A DNA stretch of 64,000 bases from Gnetum montanum (GCA_015680685.1 MNCI01021389.1:478725-542724); one strand, 5' to 3'. Shown: positions 33,401-44,766, counted from the first letter of the stretch. Made by a program: numbers and translations. Notes: a model not told the origin generated them from the sequence alone.

Positions 33401-34130
33401 CTCATTTTTTGAGTTCCAAAAATGCTTCGTAATAGTCATTAGTCCAAACAAATGCAACATCTTTTTCTAAGAGCATGTATAATGGTTTAGTAATTTTTGA
33501 AAAGTCTTTGATAAACCTTCTATAATACCTAGCATGTTCTAGAAAAAATCAAAGAGTCTTTAAATTAGTTGGAGTTGGAAGTATAGATATGACTCTTACT
33601 TTCTCATCACCCATCCCTATCCCATCTTTAGAAATAATGTGTCCTAATACTATGCCACATGTAATCATCAAGTGACTCTTTTCCCAACTTAATTTTAATT
33701 TTTTATTAACAGATCTATCTAAGACTTATTTGAGATGTTTGCTAAGATTCCTAGGTGAAGGTCCTCATAACTCCATGCAAATGCCTCAAATTTTCTATGT
33801 CAAATTTCTAATAATTTTCTTTCTTGCTCATTAGTAAGTTGGAAATTTATTATTAATGGTTTATTTTAATCTAGGAAGACATACTTAAGTGAAGTAGGTA
33901 GTTCTCTAAGATCTAAGAAATCTTTATTTGAAGGTTGAATTATTTCTCCAATATTCCCTGAGCTCAAATTCAAAATTTGGTCAAGGAGATCTTGTTGTTC
34001 TTTAGTTGAGGGGTCTAAAAAATTATTCAATACTAAGGTTTCCCTATCTTGTGTCATTGTTGATGTGGGTAGAGTGTAGAGCATTCTTGCTTCCTTCAAG
34101 TTTGCATCTTCTTTTACCTTATCATATATA
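33401..34130 (-). pseudogene. T reverse transcriptase with its catalytic core deleted
   Basis: The N-terminal lead-in ends around FEAFAWSYEDL (about 33.76 kb). The next bases jump to LSKHLK, then NKKLKLSWEKSHLM, GIVLGHIISKDGI and YYRRFIKDFSKITKPLY. Everything between, including the template-binding motifs and the Y/F-x-D-D box, is missing: well over 100 residues, with the junction near 33750. What remains is the thumb/connection side. It cannot function. Confidence 0.75.
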
Positions 34131-34470
34131 TTTAATGTAAAAGTAAGATTAGCAAAGGAGAGTTGAAGTTGCCTTGACTTATACTTAATTATTGCATTAA
34201 CTTTTGCTAACGAAGCTCAACCTAATATAATAGAAAAACAATCAAGATCTTTTACTTTCAAAACAACAAAGTCAATTAGGTATTTTCCTTTTTTTACCTC
34301 AATTATCAAGTCCTCTATTATTCCTATGGGTTTAACATTTGATCCATTAGCCAATGATATTATCATGTTTACTCTTTTGATACCCTCAATATCAAGTATC
34401 CTTGCCATTTCAAGAGGCATGATATTAATGCTGGTTCCTAAATCCAATGGGGGAATTTTTGATCACTTGG
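34131..34470 (-). pseudogene. T aspartic protease
   Basis: The 34217-34447 frame reads PLDLGTSINIMPLEMARIL (the Leu-Asp-Leu-Gly catalytic loop typical of Athila), then NMIISLANGSNVKPIGIIED and DFVVLKVKDLDCFSIILG, the second conserved strand. The family would cut the gag-pol precursor. Largely open. Confidence 0.8.
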
Positions 34471-35961
34471 CCATTTATTTTGATTGGGATGGTAGGGACT
34501 CTTGGATCTTGATATTTTGGAATCTTGTGACTTTGTATAAGTTGAGAAAGATTATCAACCAAATAAACCTATTTAGGGATTTTTTCCTTTCTTTTCCTAG
34601 TACATAATTCCCTTATATATTTAGTATAAATAGGTGTGTCTTTTATAGCTTGTTCCAAAGGAATATGTGAATACAATTCATCAAATATTTTTTCAAGATG
34701 GGCTTTAGTTGTAAAATCCTCTTGTAATCATTTAGGAAAATGAGGTAAAATTGGTTGTCTAGAGAATAATGGTTATTCTTTTTCCCTAGTTGGTTGATCT
34801 TCCTCATTTGCTATTTATGGCTAAATTTCTTCTAGTGTCCCTAGCTCCTAAAATCTCACCCTCTTTTGGGGTTTAGGTTCAAATATTTTTTCACTCCTTG
34901 TAGTAATGGAATGTAATTGCTCTTTTCCCTTTTTTTGAGATGTGGGATTGGGTTCAGGTTGGGATGGTAACTCATTTTTAGTTAAGTTCTGAAATCTTCT
35001 CGTAGTCTCACTCATGAATTGTCTACTTTCTTCTATGAAGGAAGTAAGGCTTTGGATGAGTTTATCCAAGTGTTCATTATTGATTGGCTCTTATACTGTT
35101 GGAAAGCCTTCACTAACTATTGCATTTTTTCTTGACCATATAACAAGGTTGGATAGGTTGTTTGGTCATGTTTGGGGCTACCACAAATGTTGCATATTTC
35201 ACTTTGAATTACATGAGCTTGTTTCTTAATCCATTGTGTTAAGTCATCCCCTTTTCTATTTAACTATTCTATTTGTTGGGTCATGCCTTGCATAATGTTG
35301 GGTTTTGGCCAACATTTACTTTGATCTACTAATGAGTTTATAATTTTCTAGCCATCTTTCGATGTCACATTTAAAATATTTTCTCCACATGCAAAGTTAA
35401 CATTTTGCCTACAATAAGGTAATAAGCCTTCTATAAAGATGTGAATTAATTGATGGGTTGGGAATCCATGGTTTGTATTCTTTAAGCACAATCCTTTAAA
35501 TCTATCAAAAGTACTCTCATAGTCTTCATCCTCATGTTGCATAAAACTCATTAATTATTTCCTTAATGAGTACAACCTATGATTAGAAAGAAATCTTTGT
35601 AGGAAAGCATTCTTAAGTTCATCCCATGAACTAATTTGTGTTTTAAGGGTTTGTAGCCAAAATTCAGCTTTGTCCTTTAAGGTTGATTTAAAGGAAATAA
35701 TCTTAGTTGTGTCCCCACTTTAAGGTGCTAACATAGGTAATGTTGTTTCAAATTCTCTTATGTGGATAATTGGATCCTTGCCATATGTCCCCTTAAAGAT
35801 AGGTAATAAGTGAATATTTTTAACCTCTACATCTATTATGGAAGAACCAACAAGCTTTGAGGTATGATATATGTTCTTTGATTTAATAACTCTTAACAGA
35901 TTTGTCCTGGGTAAGGTTGGCCAATTGGAACATTGGAACTCAAACTCCCAAGGTAGAATGG
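34471..35961 (-). pseudogene. T gag, 5' end removed by Q
   Basis: From the right: CSNWPTLPRTNLLRV, VEVKNIHLLPIFKGTYGKD, IHIREFET; then the gag core with LSNHRLYSLRK and DYESTFDRFKGLCLKN; a zinc knuckle near 35155-35200 (CNICGSPKHDQTT, with its last Cys changed to Tyr); and a Gln/Ser/Pro-rich linker. Frames are interrupted several times. The frame stops at 35961, where Q's LTR begins. Confidence 0.75.
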
Positions 35962-36793
35962 TGATGAGTTGTAAAGGTAATCCTATGCCCAACCATACGA
36001 ATCAAAAAGCATTCATGCGCAATCTAGTCGAATTCCGTGGACTTTATAGTTTTCGGTGCACTAGTATTTTAGGAAGTAAACCTTACCTTAAGGTCATTCG
36101 TGGTCTTCCCAATTACACTTATGATGCACATGGTATGGTTAAGTGTAATTGAGGTATATGATTTTTATGGTTTTAGTTTTTTAGGGTTTGTGGTGCTAAA
36201 CTATAAAGGTAAGATGATTTAATACTATTGAGATTTAATGAATTAACTCATGTCTAACTAATCCTAACATAAGCATCTGGTTCCACTTGCTGTACACATC
36301 TTGAACCCATGTACCTACTGCTAGAATTACTAAGCACTACGCTATTGGGTGAACTAAGCAATAATGTAGCTAGGATTACCAAGCAAATACGTGTTACGCT
36401 CAAAGTGGTCGTACTTATGTATTTGATTTATCTAGCTTATCTTGCTTAATTAGCTTAATTACTGAAAAATATTAAATAATTGACTAAAAATATTAAATGC
36501 ATAAATGAAACATTTAATCTATCTAGAATGTTTTAAGGTGTATCACAAAGTTCGTCTTTATTGCTGCACACACTGTCATGCTTAGGTACAATAGGGCTCA
36601 AATAAAGATTTGTGCACTTAATAACTCCTATTACGGGCACTTAGGAAAAATATTTTACTTTTCGAATGAACAAACTACAAGAGCTCTGCTACTACTTGGA
36701 AAATTAGATGCCATAAATGTGGTTGATGTGCACATATTTATAGGCCAAGATAGAACCCTACATTGATGAGGTTGCATCGACATAACAGACTAT
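35962..36793 (-). repeat. Q 3' LTR, larger part
   Basis: TGATGAGTTG to the R insertion site. It is collinear with 61127 on (shared GGACTTTATAGTTT, GTGCACTAGT, TTTTAGGAAGTAAACC). The last five bases, ACTAT, are R's target duplication. A TATTTATA (minus TATAAATA) is at 36737-36744. Confidence 0.85.
36789..36793. repeat. R target-site duplication, left (ACTAT)
   Basis: Exact match to 49671-49675. Confidence 0.9.
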
Positions 36794-37011
36794 TGTATTG
36801 TCTGAAATCGTCGGCGTAAGGCTAGAAGGAAAGGAACATCGAAAGATCTCCAGAGAGATATAGATGACCCTGCCTTCGCGTGAGGGCAAGCTGGAAAAAT
36901 GAAGGTAGAGTGCCTGGAAGGTCCACACGCAGATCAACCAAGGACTTCCCTGAGCGTACGTTGTTGCCTGTGTTGGGGTTATCGTCACAAACGTAAAACA
37001 GAAAAAATAAC

Positions 37012-37058
37012 AGAGCGTAACAAACGTAACAGGGTGTAACGAACGTAACAGGACGTAA
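37012..37058. repeat. CGTAACA short repeats in R LTR
   Basis: Four to five irregular copies of ACGTAACAGG; the same array is at 48585-48625 in the other LTR. Confidence 0.75.
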
Positions 37059-37649
37059 ACATAAACATAATGTATGCAGGAAGAAACAATAGAATGGAAA
37101 ATGCAGAAAAATAAATCAGAATAAGATGATGGATGGCAAAAATGAAACTGTATTGTATTAATTGACAAAAAACGTGCACCGGTCAAAACGTAGTTGCGTT
37201 GCAAGTTAGACGTCAAGCCTCGATGTGTGGTGTTTGCAAGCACTGGGAATCACGTGCGTCTGGGCTTAGGATTGTTGGTTTCTTGCTAAATTTCTGCCAA
37301 CATTTGCCAACCCCATTTATGTGTTTGAACAGGGTATTTATCTACTTGTCTTGGGCATAGGAATGAATTAGAGCAGCGGCTGCGAGATGCAAGAAAAACA
37401 GATCGCATGACAGGTGTACATGGGCAAACTACATTCTAGACCGGGTGCACTGTATCTTACAACGTAAGCTATCTTACGCCCATAGAAGCAGCGTAAGAGC
37501 TTGGCAAATTCACAAATTATGAATCTTACAATGAACATTAACAATGAATTCAAAATTTGATTCTGGCTTGCTTGGATCGACTGTTGGATCTTACCTTGGC
37601 GTGTTTTCGGCATGCGTCTGATATGTTCTGGGCCATTTTTGGCAGCTCA

Positions 37650-37733
37650 CGCTGGGCTCACACTGTCAGCGTGAGTTGGGCGTGACCTGGGCGTGAGCGT
37701 GAGCTAGGCGTGAGCTGGGCGTGAGCAGTGAAA
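37650..37733. repeat. GCGTGAGC repeats in R 3' LTR
   Basis: About seven copies of GGGCGTGAGCT-type words; only three remain in the 5' LTR (49210-49258). The motif recurs across the element. Confidence 0.8.
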
Positions 37734-38045
37734 ATAGTCTATTTTTGAGCCCAAAATCAAGATTCTGAGGGTTGGGGACCTTGGGCAACCATTAGTGGAG
37801 GTCATGGGGGGTCCTTGTGCTCAATTTTGGCCTGTTTTGGCTTAGTTTTAGGGCTCCAAAAGTTGGTGACGCTGAGCCTTACGTTGTGCAGCATAAGAAA
37901 ATGTAACCAAAGTGTATTTAGTGAAGACCAAGTATTTTGAGCGCAAAACCTTTGATTCTGGACACCGAAAGGTGGTGCAGTTGCTTGTGGATCCCAGGGG
38001 GACCTTGCTTGTTGAATCATGAACCATTGGGAGCTGTTTCGGAGG

Positions 38046-38046
38046 N
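38046..38046. other. assembly gap written as one N, hiding LTR end
   Basis: At least 96 bp of LTR plus the primer tract are missing, judged by the other R LTR. Confidence 0.8.
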
Positions 38047-39204
38047 ACAAAGAAGTACAAAACACCACGAGCAATCGGGTATCAAGCATTGTCCGTCGAC
38101 ACTTTGCTAGATGTCATCGCATTGTGTTCAAAAGTACATGGGATTGGGAAATGAGGTTTTGAGATGCATAGGGAGAAGGTGTGTTACTGTGAGATCGGGG
38201 ATTGATGAAGGGATGATTTTATTTAACTGTGGGAAGAGGAATGCTCTTGTGTGGACACTTCATGTTGGTCTTTATCAATAGCTAATATTTAGTGGACTTG
38301 GAACCAAGGCATGGGATGTGCGTCATTTGGAGGAACGAGACTCGTGTATCCTGTTTAAGAGAACTCGTTGTCACAACCAAAGCCATGCGGTGGGATGCAA
38401 CATGATTGTTTGAGACACGAATGTTTTCTTCCAAGACAAGTACCTTCCTGCCTGGGGCTTATATGGGAAGTGTCAATGGGTCTTGTGATGGATTTTGCTC
38501 TTTGAGTCTTTCTTTGTTTTTTTGTTTTTGGAAAGAGCTTGCTGTCAGTTTTGTACTCGTGTTTGTGTCATGTGCTATGCATCGTTTTGTGTTGCCACTG
38601 GTTGTAGAGTTACAGTGAGCAACAATGCTTCCAGAATTTTGGGGATGAATGAGATGTATCAAAGGAGGTGTAACTGAACAGAGTAGAGAGAACATGCTAG
38701 GGAATGATGGACATTCGGGGAATTGGGAATGTACTTGTGAACGGTTTGATTAACCTGGTTACATGCATCATGAACAATGTGGTACCTTGTCGTCGTGATG
38801 AAGTGCATTCGTGTACGAGCACCTCTAGGTGTCATCCTGGAAACACAACTCCAAGAAGACAAGAAAACCACAAGTGAATGAGTTAGCTTAACACTTTAAA
38901 CATGGATGCAACTGATGGGATGGAACACCACGTGCAACTGCAGGCAAACAAGATTGAGCAACAACAATATTTTCGGAGTCCATGTGATGAATTCATTGAG
39001 AAGGTTGATGATGACATGCCGTTTTATTTCAGCTACAGATTAGTAGGCCAATGAAGAAGTTGCCAGTTTATAGTCTTGGTGGACTCTTGTGGATTAGTTT
39101 TACGTCATAACCCGTTGGACGTTGTTAGTTTAGCGTCGTAGCGGACGATGCCATGCTAGTTTATAGTCGTGGCGGACTATGAAGAGGCTAGCTAGTTTAT
39201 AGTC
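38047..39204. other. R 3' non-coding region
   Basis: About 1.2 kb without an element-sense gene. On the opposite strand a 50-codon frame (38902-39054, MDATDGMEHHVQLQANKI, ending FYFSYRLVGQ) looks protein-like, but it is short and unassigned. The right end carries AGTTTATAGTC-type repeats at 39058-39212. Confidence 0.45.
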
Positions 39205-39212
39205 TTAGTGGA
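39058..39212. repeat. degenerate AGTTTAnnGTC repeats, right after RT end
   Basis: Five copies of words like TAGTTTATAGTCGTGGCGGACTA at irregular 30-40 bp spacing. Relatives lie at 40367-40432 and 43668-43880. Confidence 0.7.
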
Positions 39213-40267
39213 CACCTTATCGGGGTCTACTCATATACCTATTTCGGAGACTATGAAACCAAGCATTTTTCCCGTCTTAACCTCAAAGACGCATTTCTTT
39301 GGGTTAAGCCTAAGGTCGTATTTGAGACAACGTTTGAGTACCAAGTCTAAATGCTTTGCATGTCCTTTGGTTGTTTTGGACTTGACCGCGATGTCATCTA
39401 CATAATCATTGAGTGAATCAAACATGTAATCGTTAAATATATATGTCATTGCCCATTGATATGTGGCACCCACGTTTTTGAGACCGAATGACATCATATA
39501 TAACAGAACGTGCCCCAAGGTGTCATGAAGGTCGTCCTAAGTTGGTGTTCTGAGTTGATCTTGATTTGGTTGTATCTCGAGAATTCGTCCATAAAGGATA
39601 ATAATGCATGCCCAGCGGTTGAGTCAACGAGTTGGTTGATACTAGGTAGCGGGAAGTCATCCTTTATAGTGGCTACGTTGAGGTCACGGAAGTCAATGCA
39701 TATGCGAATGTTGCCGTTCTTCTTAGGGACTACAACAATGTTGGATACCCAATTGACATAGTCAACAGCTCGGATGAAACCGGCCTAATAGAGCTTCGTG
39801 ATTTCGTTACGAACTGCCAACGCTATGTCAGGTCTAACCTTTTGTGCTTTTTGCTTTACTGGTCTAAGTTTTTCATTGAGGATGATGTTATGCTGGATGA
39901 TGCGAGGGTCCAACCTTGGCATATCGGCATACGACCAAGCAAATGTTTTGATATTATTCTTTAGCATTTGTGTAATGTCATTGGCAATTCGCGGATCTAG
40001 TAGAGTACTTAGTTTTAATGTTTTAACTTCGCCACTAGACATGGTGATGGGGACTTCGACGATGGGGTCCTCAGTGATGGTGTCTGCTTCTAAGTCCAAA
40101 GTTTTAGTCATATCTCTTAGGTAGTTTGGTGTTCCTTGAGTGGATGTCACGAAATTGTCATAAATTGATGATGAATCTAGATCAATGGATTCTAGATTGA
40201 CTTCTCGTTGAATGGCTCCATGTGGTCCATTGATAGACAACGTTGAAAAGAGGTTCTTGCTATCCAT
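39205..40267 (-). pseudogene. R reverse transcriptase, N-terminal two thirds
   Basis: The minus frame from 40267 begins MDSKNLFSTLSINGP, then NNIKTFAWSYADMPRLDPRI, a proline/lysine-rich lead (RPVKQKAQKVRPD), VDYVNWVSNIVVVPKKNG, ICIDFRDLN, DDFPLPSINQLVD, FMDEFSRYNQIKI, MSFGLKNVGATYQ and the catalytic YVDDIAVKSK. It runs on through LRLNPKKCVFEV and GKMLGFIVSEIGI and then stops matching at about 39205. One stop and one frameshift only. YVDD and LKNVGATYQ are Tat/Ogre-type. RNase H is absent, so the element cannot move alone. Confidence 0.85.
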
Positions 40268-40366
40268 ATGCTTGTTCCTGCCAATTTAAACAACATTTTC
40301 TCGATGAGGAAGGTTTAAGTGTAGATGAGTTTCACATGATTAGTCTAACAAAATTGTGGAATGTAA

Positions 40367-40432
40367 TGGCAGTTTAAGGCCATGCTGGGTCAATAATGTG
40401 TCAGTTTAAGGCCATACCGGGCCGTTTGCCAG
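40367..40432. repeat. AGTTTAAGGCCAT repeats, RT side
   Basis: Two copies, GCAGTTTAAGGCCATGCTGG and TCAGTTTAAGGCCATACCGG. Confidence 0.75.
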
Positions 40433-40629
40433 CCATATTCCAATCATATACAAGTATTATGATTTGTTTTGGTGATTGTCAAATTATATATATATATATT
40501 TTGGATTTTTCGAAATGCATGGGTTATTTTATAAAACTTAATAAAGTGAAAATAGCATGAAATAAAATACATAAGAAGATGAGACAAAGGACGAGGCGCC
40601 ACGTGGGTATTAGATGAGATAAAGTGGCA

Positions 40630-41280
40630 TCAAGTGTAACGTGAACGTGAGTGACAAGGCAGGACAGCGTGAATTACGCTGGCGTGAGTAACTTGTCCTG
40701 GGCCCGCGTGAGTAACTTTTGCAGCATGAGTGACCCTAAAATCATAGCGTGAGTGGAGTTTTGTGGTAGTCTTGATAGGGTTTCAGTTATACTATGATGC
40801 GTTTTGGTTCTGTTTTGAATTTGGGGCTATTGTCTTGATTCCTGTTGTTGATTCTGGCTAGTGTGAGTTGCAAGAACTGCCCTGTTTCGAGCATTGTTTG
40901 CTGGGTTTTGGGTTGGGAAGACCAACATTAGTTGCAGGGCATTTCACGTCATTTCATACCTAAGTGAGTTGCAGCAACTACAATTTTTTTTGTGCGTTTT
41001 TAATCGCAATTTTTCTGTATTTTTGCGCGTAAGCGTATGTTGTGGGAACTGTATTTTTTTTTAATTTTCGTGCATTTTTGCAAACTTTTGCTTGGCAGCG
41101 TGAATCGCCTTAGCGTGAGTTGCTTGCCCTGGGTAGCGTGAGTTAGCTACAATCGCAGCGTGAGTGCGCCGCCATTTCAGCGTGAGCTGAGCCGCCGTTT
41201 CAGTGTGAGCTGGAGTTGTTGCCTTGTTTGTGTTGCAGCGTGAGTTTTCCGATTTTGGGTTATCCAGCGTGAGTATTGGA
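40630..41280. repeat. dispersed GCGTGAGT array
   Basis: At least fifteen copies of AGCGTGAGT or close variants, densest at 41096-41275, with irregular 15-40 bp spacing. Confidence 0.8.
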
Positions 41281-42394
41281 CGGGGCGTGCGAAGAAAACG
41301 TTGCGTTTGTATGGATTGCGAATGACCCATGATGATGAAAACACAAGAGAATGTACATTTTCCTTAAATGCGCAAGAGAATGTAACTGGGGTTTTATAAT
41401 CTGCCTTTGGCATCGCACTAATCCTTTTTCTTTGGGTTAAGGCAACACATAAATAGGCGGGTGTACCAATGCATTGCTTTATCCTTTATGCATACTGCCA
41501 AAAGGTTAACCTTATAATATGCATTCATTTTGTTACACCAAAAAAATGCCTTTAGGAGCGCCAAAGGTTCTGCGATGACTTGCACATTCACGCGTCTTTA
41601 TTTTTCATTGCTGTTTTTTTGGTCTTTTTTCTTTTATGTTTCCGCTGAAAACAGAAAAAAGAAAACAGCGTCATGGGTCATGAACACGATGACGGATGGA
41701 TGCTTGGGGTTTGCTTGTTCAATTATTTAAAAATCCGTTGTACCGGGCATAGATTCAAATCGGTTTCAATGGCTGGGTGCGGACCAAAAATTTCAGTTGC
41801 GGGAATAACCAGAAATTTCAGTAAAATGCACTTGTTTACGTATAACAAAAAGGCACTTGTTTGATCATCGTTTTGCACTTGTTTACGCTGAAATTTTTGA
41901 GGTCTGAAATAAAACTGTCCTTAGTCAAATTTGCGCGTTGCCGAGTTTGGAAGAAAATGGTACATTTAAGGCCCAAAGTTTGGCATTCAGGCGTTTTTCT
42001 CCAAAGCAACGAATCCCACCAGCACATGGTCAATGGCCATATGCAACTCATGGCGCTTTGTTTTAATTTTCCCCTCTAAAACTACCCATAAAGTGAAGCA
42101 TTCATGTTTATTTTTAAACATGAAACTTTCCCAGAAAGTGGTTGCAACGTTATTTTATATAACGTAATAAAGCGACTTCGTTTTCATGGCTGCTTTCTTT
42201 CTTTTTTATATAAAGCGACTTCGTCTTCACGTCACGTCACGAAATACGTTATCCAGAATTGTGCTGCGCTATTTCTCTAAGCATCGCCCGAACTTCGTTA
42301 TCAAAACTATATCGTCCACGTAACGTGACTTATTTGTAACGACGTTACAAAAATGTTATGTTATGTTATGTGGGCGTTATGTTATGTCATCAAT

Positions 42395-42412
42395 TTCTAC
42401 ATATAAAAAAGC
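42395..42412 (+). promoter_or_regulatory. promoter-like TATA block inside R
   Basis: ACATATAAAAAAGC, preceded within 250 bp by several ACGT-centred palindromes (AACGTTATTTTATATAACGT, CACGTCACGTCACG, GTAACGACGTTAC). The arrangement resembles a plus-strand plant promoter, but transcription is not demonstrated. Confidence 0.35.
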
Positions 42413-43208
42413 TTGCCCAAGAAACAAAGGTTGGGAGAAATACACATAACTTTTCTGTGGCAGATTTTCCAATGTATCTGCAAGGACTAATCAATAGTTC
42501 AAGTCACACACCCCCGTAATCCACTTTCTCCATTTATGCTTGTCTTTATTAGTCTAATTCTTTCTAAGGAAAAAAAAAAAAACCCGAAGAATACTGTTCG
42601 CTCAAAATTATTGAAACAAGCAATATTCATGGCAACAAGAGTTTATGTTTTATTATTCTTTCTCTAAGATAACTAGTGCCTTTTTTTTTAGCGTTTGAAA
42701 GGTTTTTTAATCATTGTAGGTGAGGTGAGTTTGGTGAATATTGGAACTTTTGATTTAAAATAATTTCAGTCCATTAAAATAATTTAACATAACCTTTTAT
42801 ATCAAGCTATATTATCGGGATAAATCACCTTATATGACCAATATATTAGTTTTATATAAAAGAAAATTGACACTATGCTTTATTAAATTGGTGATTTATT
42901 ACACTGATTCGTCTATGTGTAAAATATATATTTTATCTAGTCCAACGATAAAATATTGATGTCGGAATCACATGTTTTGACGCTATGGCAGTGTGTTTTG
43001 GTGCAAAACGTAAGCGTGAGTTACTTTTCCAGCATCTAAGATAATGCGAACTAATTGCCATTTTACTTATGGTTGTAATATGAATTATTAATTATAATTT
43101 TTGTGAACGTTATCATTCTGATGTTGGTATTACCTAACGAATTTCCATGTTCTCATTAAGGATTAAACGGACCAAACAAATACTGGAGTTATTTATTTTA
43201 TTATTATT

Positions 43209-43499
43209 NNNNNNNNNNNNNNNNNNNNNNNNNNNNNNNNNNNNNNNNNNNNNNNNNNNNNNNNNNNNNNNNNNNNNNNNNNNNNNNNNNNNNNNNNNNN
43301 NNNNNNNNNNNNNNNNNNNNNNNNNNNNNNNNNNNNNNNNNNNNNNNNNNNNNNNNNNNNNNNNNNNNNNNNNNNNNNNNNNNNNNNNNNNNNNNNNNNN
43401 NNNNNNNNNNNNNNNNNNNNNNNNNNNNNNNNNNNNNNNNNNNNNNNNNNNNNNNNNNNNNNNNNNNNNNNNNNNNNNNNNNNNNNNNNNNNNNNNNNN
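43209..43499. other. assembly gap, 291 Ns
   Basis: Unknown sequence. Frames reported across it have no meaning. Confidence 0.99.
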
Positions 43500-43574
43500 A
43501 TCCTCATCATCGAGTCCTGCTCCGCTGGGGCCAACCTCATCATCAACACAACCCTGCACCAAAACAAAATCCTA
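43500..43574 (+). other. possible captured exon end with splice donor
   Basis: The plus-strand frame after the gap is Ser/Pro/Thr-rich (SSSSSPAPLGPTSSSTQPC) and ends AATCCTAG directly before GTAAGTAAA, a textbook plant 5' splice site. It is antisense to R's genes. It could be part of a captured host gene; the gap prevents a decision. Confidence 0.3.
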
Positions 43575-43667
43575 GGTAAGTAAATTAAAATTTGTAANAC
43601 AGGGATGTAACTATGTATGCAAATAGGAATGTAATTTTAAAGACATGGAATCGTGACTTGTTCTAGT

Positions 43668-43880
43668 TTAAGGCCATTTCGGGCCATGCGTGCAACAACG
43701 TTTTAGTTTAAGGTCATTTCGGGCCATAAGAAAACAAGAGAAATTTAAACTGTTTTGGTGGGTTTTTTTTTGAAACCAGCAATTCTTGACCGTGGCGAGT
43801 TTTATGTCATTGCAAACATGTGGTAGTTTAATGTCATTTCGGACGATTGTAGTTTAACGTCATTTTGGACGATTGTAGTT
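43668..43880. repeat. AGTTTAAGGCCATTTCGGGCC repeats, protease side
   Basis: Four copies: two TAGTTTAAGGCCATTTCGGG-type, and two decayed TAGTTTAAYGTCATTTYGGAC-type, ending right at the stop of the protease frame (43883). Confidence 0.8.
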
Positions 43881-43882
43881 GT

Positions 43883-44766
43883 TTAATGGTTGAGTAACTT
43901 CTTTAATTTTCGCAGATTGACATGGCGTGTTGGGCATGTCGGTGTGATTGTATATTCAGCATCTCCTTCGCTAATTATGTTAAACGGAAATTCAGACCAT
44001 GAGACGTCCGGGGGAATAACTCCTATGTCAGCATGCTCTGATGTTTCCACGTTCTGTAATGTTTCTATATCTTCAGGGGGATCATAGTTTGGAGATTGGT
44101 TATCACTTTGGTTTTTGATAGGTGTGGCGTCTTGTTTAAGCTTGAGGGTAGTGTTGTCCTGTTTAGGTTCATTGAATTCGACCTCTGAGCCTTGGTTCGT
44201 GCCTATGTGTGCAGAGGTGTTGGGTGTGGCCGTATCACCGTGTATGATGATTTCACCACCTTCATAGGGTAAGTGAATCTCTTGGTGGATGGGTGAGGAA
44301 ATCGCTTTTAATTGGGCTAACCATGGTTGTCCCAATATCAAGTTAAATCCAGGCATCTCGTCTACTACTACAAATTCAGTTGACGTGGGGAACCGGTGTC
44401 CCCTGCTATGAAATCCAAAGTGATTGTTCCCTTGACAACTATGTGTGATCCATTGAACGATTTCAGGAATGTTGTGGAAGTTGGTGTAATTTGTTCAGCT
44501 AGCCCTAACTGTTCGATGACAGGGTATGGTACTACGTTCATGGCTGCTCCGTCATCTACGTGCACCCTATGTATTTTAAATTGATTTACTTGTATAGTTA
44601 TGAACATGGGTGTAGTGGTGACTTCTCTCATTTTTTCAGCTATTTTAATGTTTTCGGGATGAAAGCCTAGTGATGCGAAACCTAATCTTTGTTGTGGAGA
44701 CATCATTGCATGAATTGATGGTTCAGTGGCAGGGAGGGCTTCACTAACCTGGATCGAAGTGAGCAT
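43883..44766 (-). pseudogene. R aspartic protease and connection
   Basis: The frame 44766-44368 contains TTPMFITIQVNQFKIHRVHV followed by DDGAAMNVVPYPVIEQLGL. The catalytic loop is D-D-G-A rather than DSG/DTG, as in Tat/Ogre elements. After a frameshift, 44356-43883 gives GFNLILGQPWL, the second protease strand (ILGRPWL), then an acidic linker ending RKLKKLLNH. Released protease would cut the precursor. One frameshift separates the halves. Confidence 0.8.

Larger units (their letters stand above)
29733..35961 (-). mobile_element. Element T: Athila-lineage Ty3/gypsy element, truncated by Q
   Basis: Minus-strand order: gag (from 35961), DLG-type protease, broken reverse transcriptase, RNase H, integrase (to 31593), 1.5 kb non-coding, polypurine tract, 3' LTR. 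The protease motif DLGTSINIMPL and the integrase tail GNLTTRW with NGQRLK are Athila/Tat signatures. The 5' gag end and 5' LTR would lie beyond the Q/S block, outside the window. No env-like ORF is visible between integrase and LTR. Confidence 0.8.
36794..38045 (-). repeat. R 3' LTR, end lost at a gap
   Basis: 1252 bp matching 48361-49574. The final 96 bp of the partner (49575-49670) and the polypurine tract are absent at the single N (38046). It is 38 bp longer than the partner over the shared part because of extra GCGTGAGC repeats. Confidence 0.85.
40268..43882. other. R 3.6-kb non-coding block between protease and RT
   Basis: No element-sense coding. It contains AGTTTAAGGCCAT repeats at both ends (40367-40432, 43668-43880), a (TA)n run at 40482-40497, GCGTGAGT repeats (40630-41280), an ACGT-core-rich, TATA-bearing stretch (42140-42410), a 291-bp N run (43209-43499) and a plus-strand GTAAGT donor-like word at 43575. 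Ogre elements carry an intron at this position, but it is usually much shorter. Foreign DNA may be included. Confidence 0.5.

Noticed and set aside
36758-37243. 161-codon frame in R's LTR, with a counterpart at 48443-48811
   Set aside because: Its presence in both LTRs only reflects LTR identity. It has no start context or domain, it runs into Q's LTR at one end, and its composition is that of U3/R sequence.
38902-39054. 50-codon plus-strand frame opposite to R's sense
   Set aside because: Its composition is protein-like, and some Tat elements have antisense ORFs near the 3' LTR, but it is too short and unmatched to call a gene.
43134-43575. 142-codon frames on both strands
   Set aside because: They cross the N run; most codons are unknown bases.
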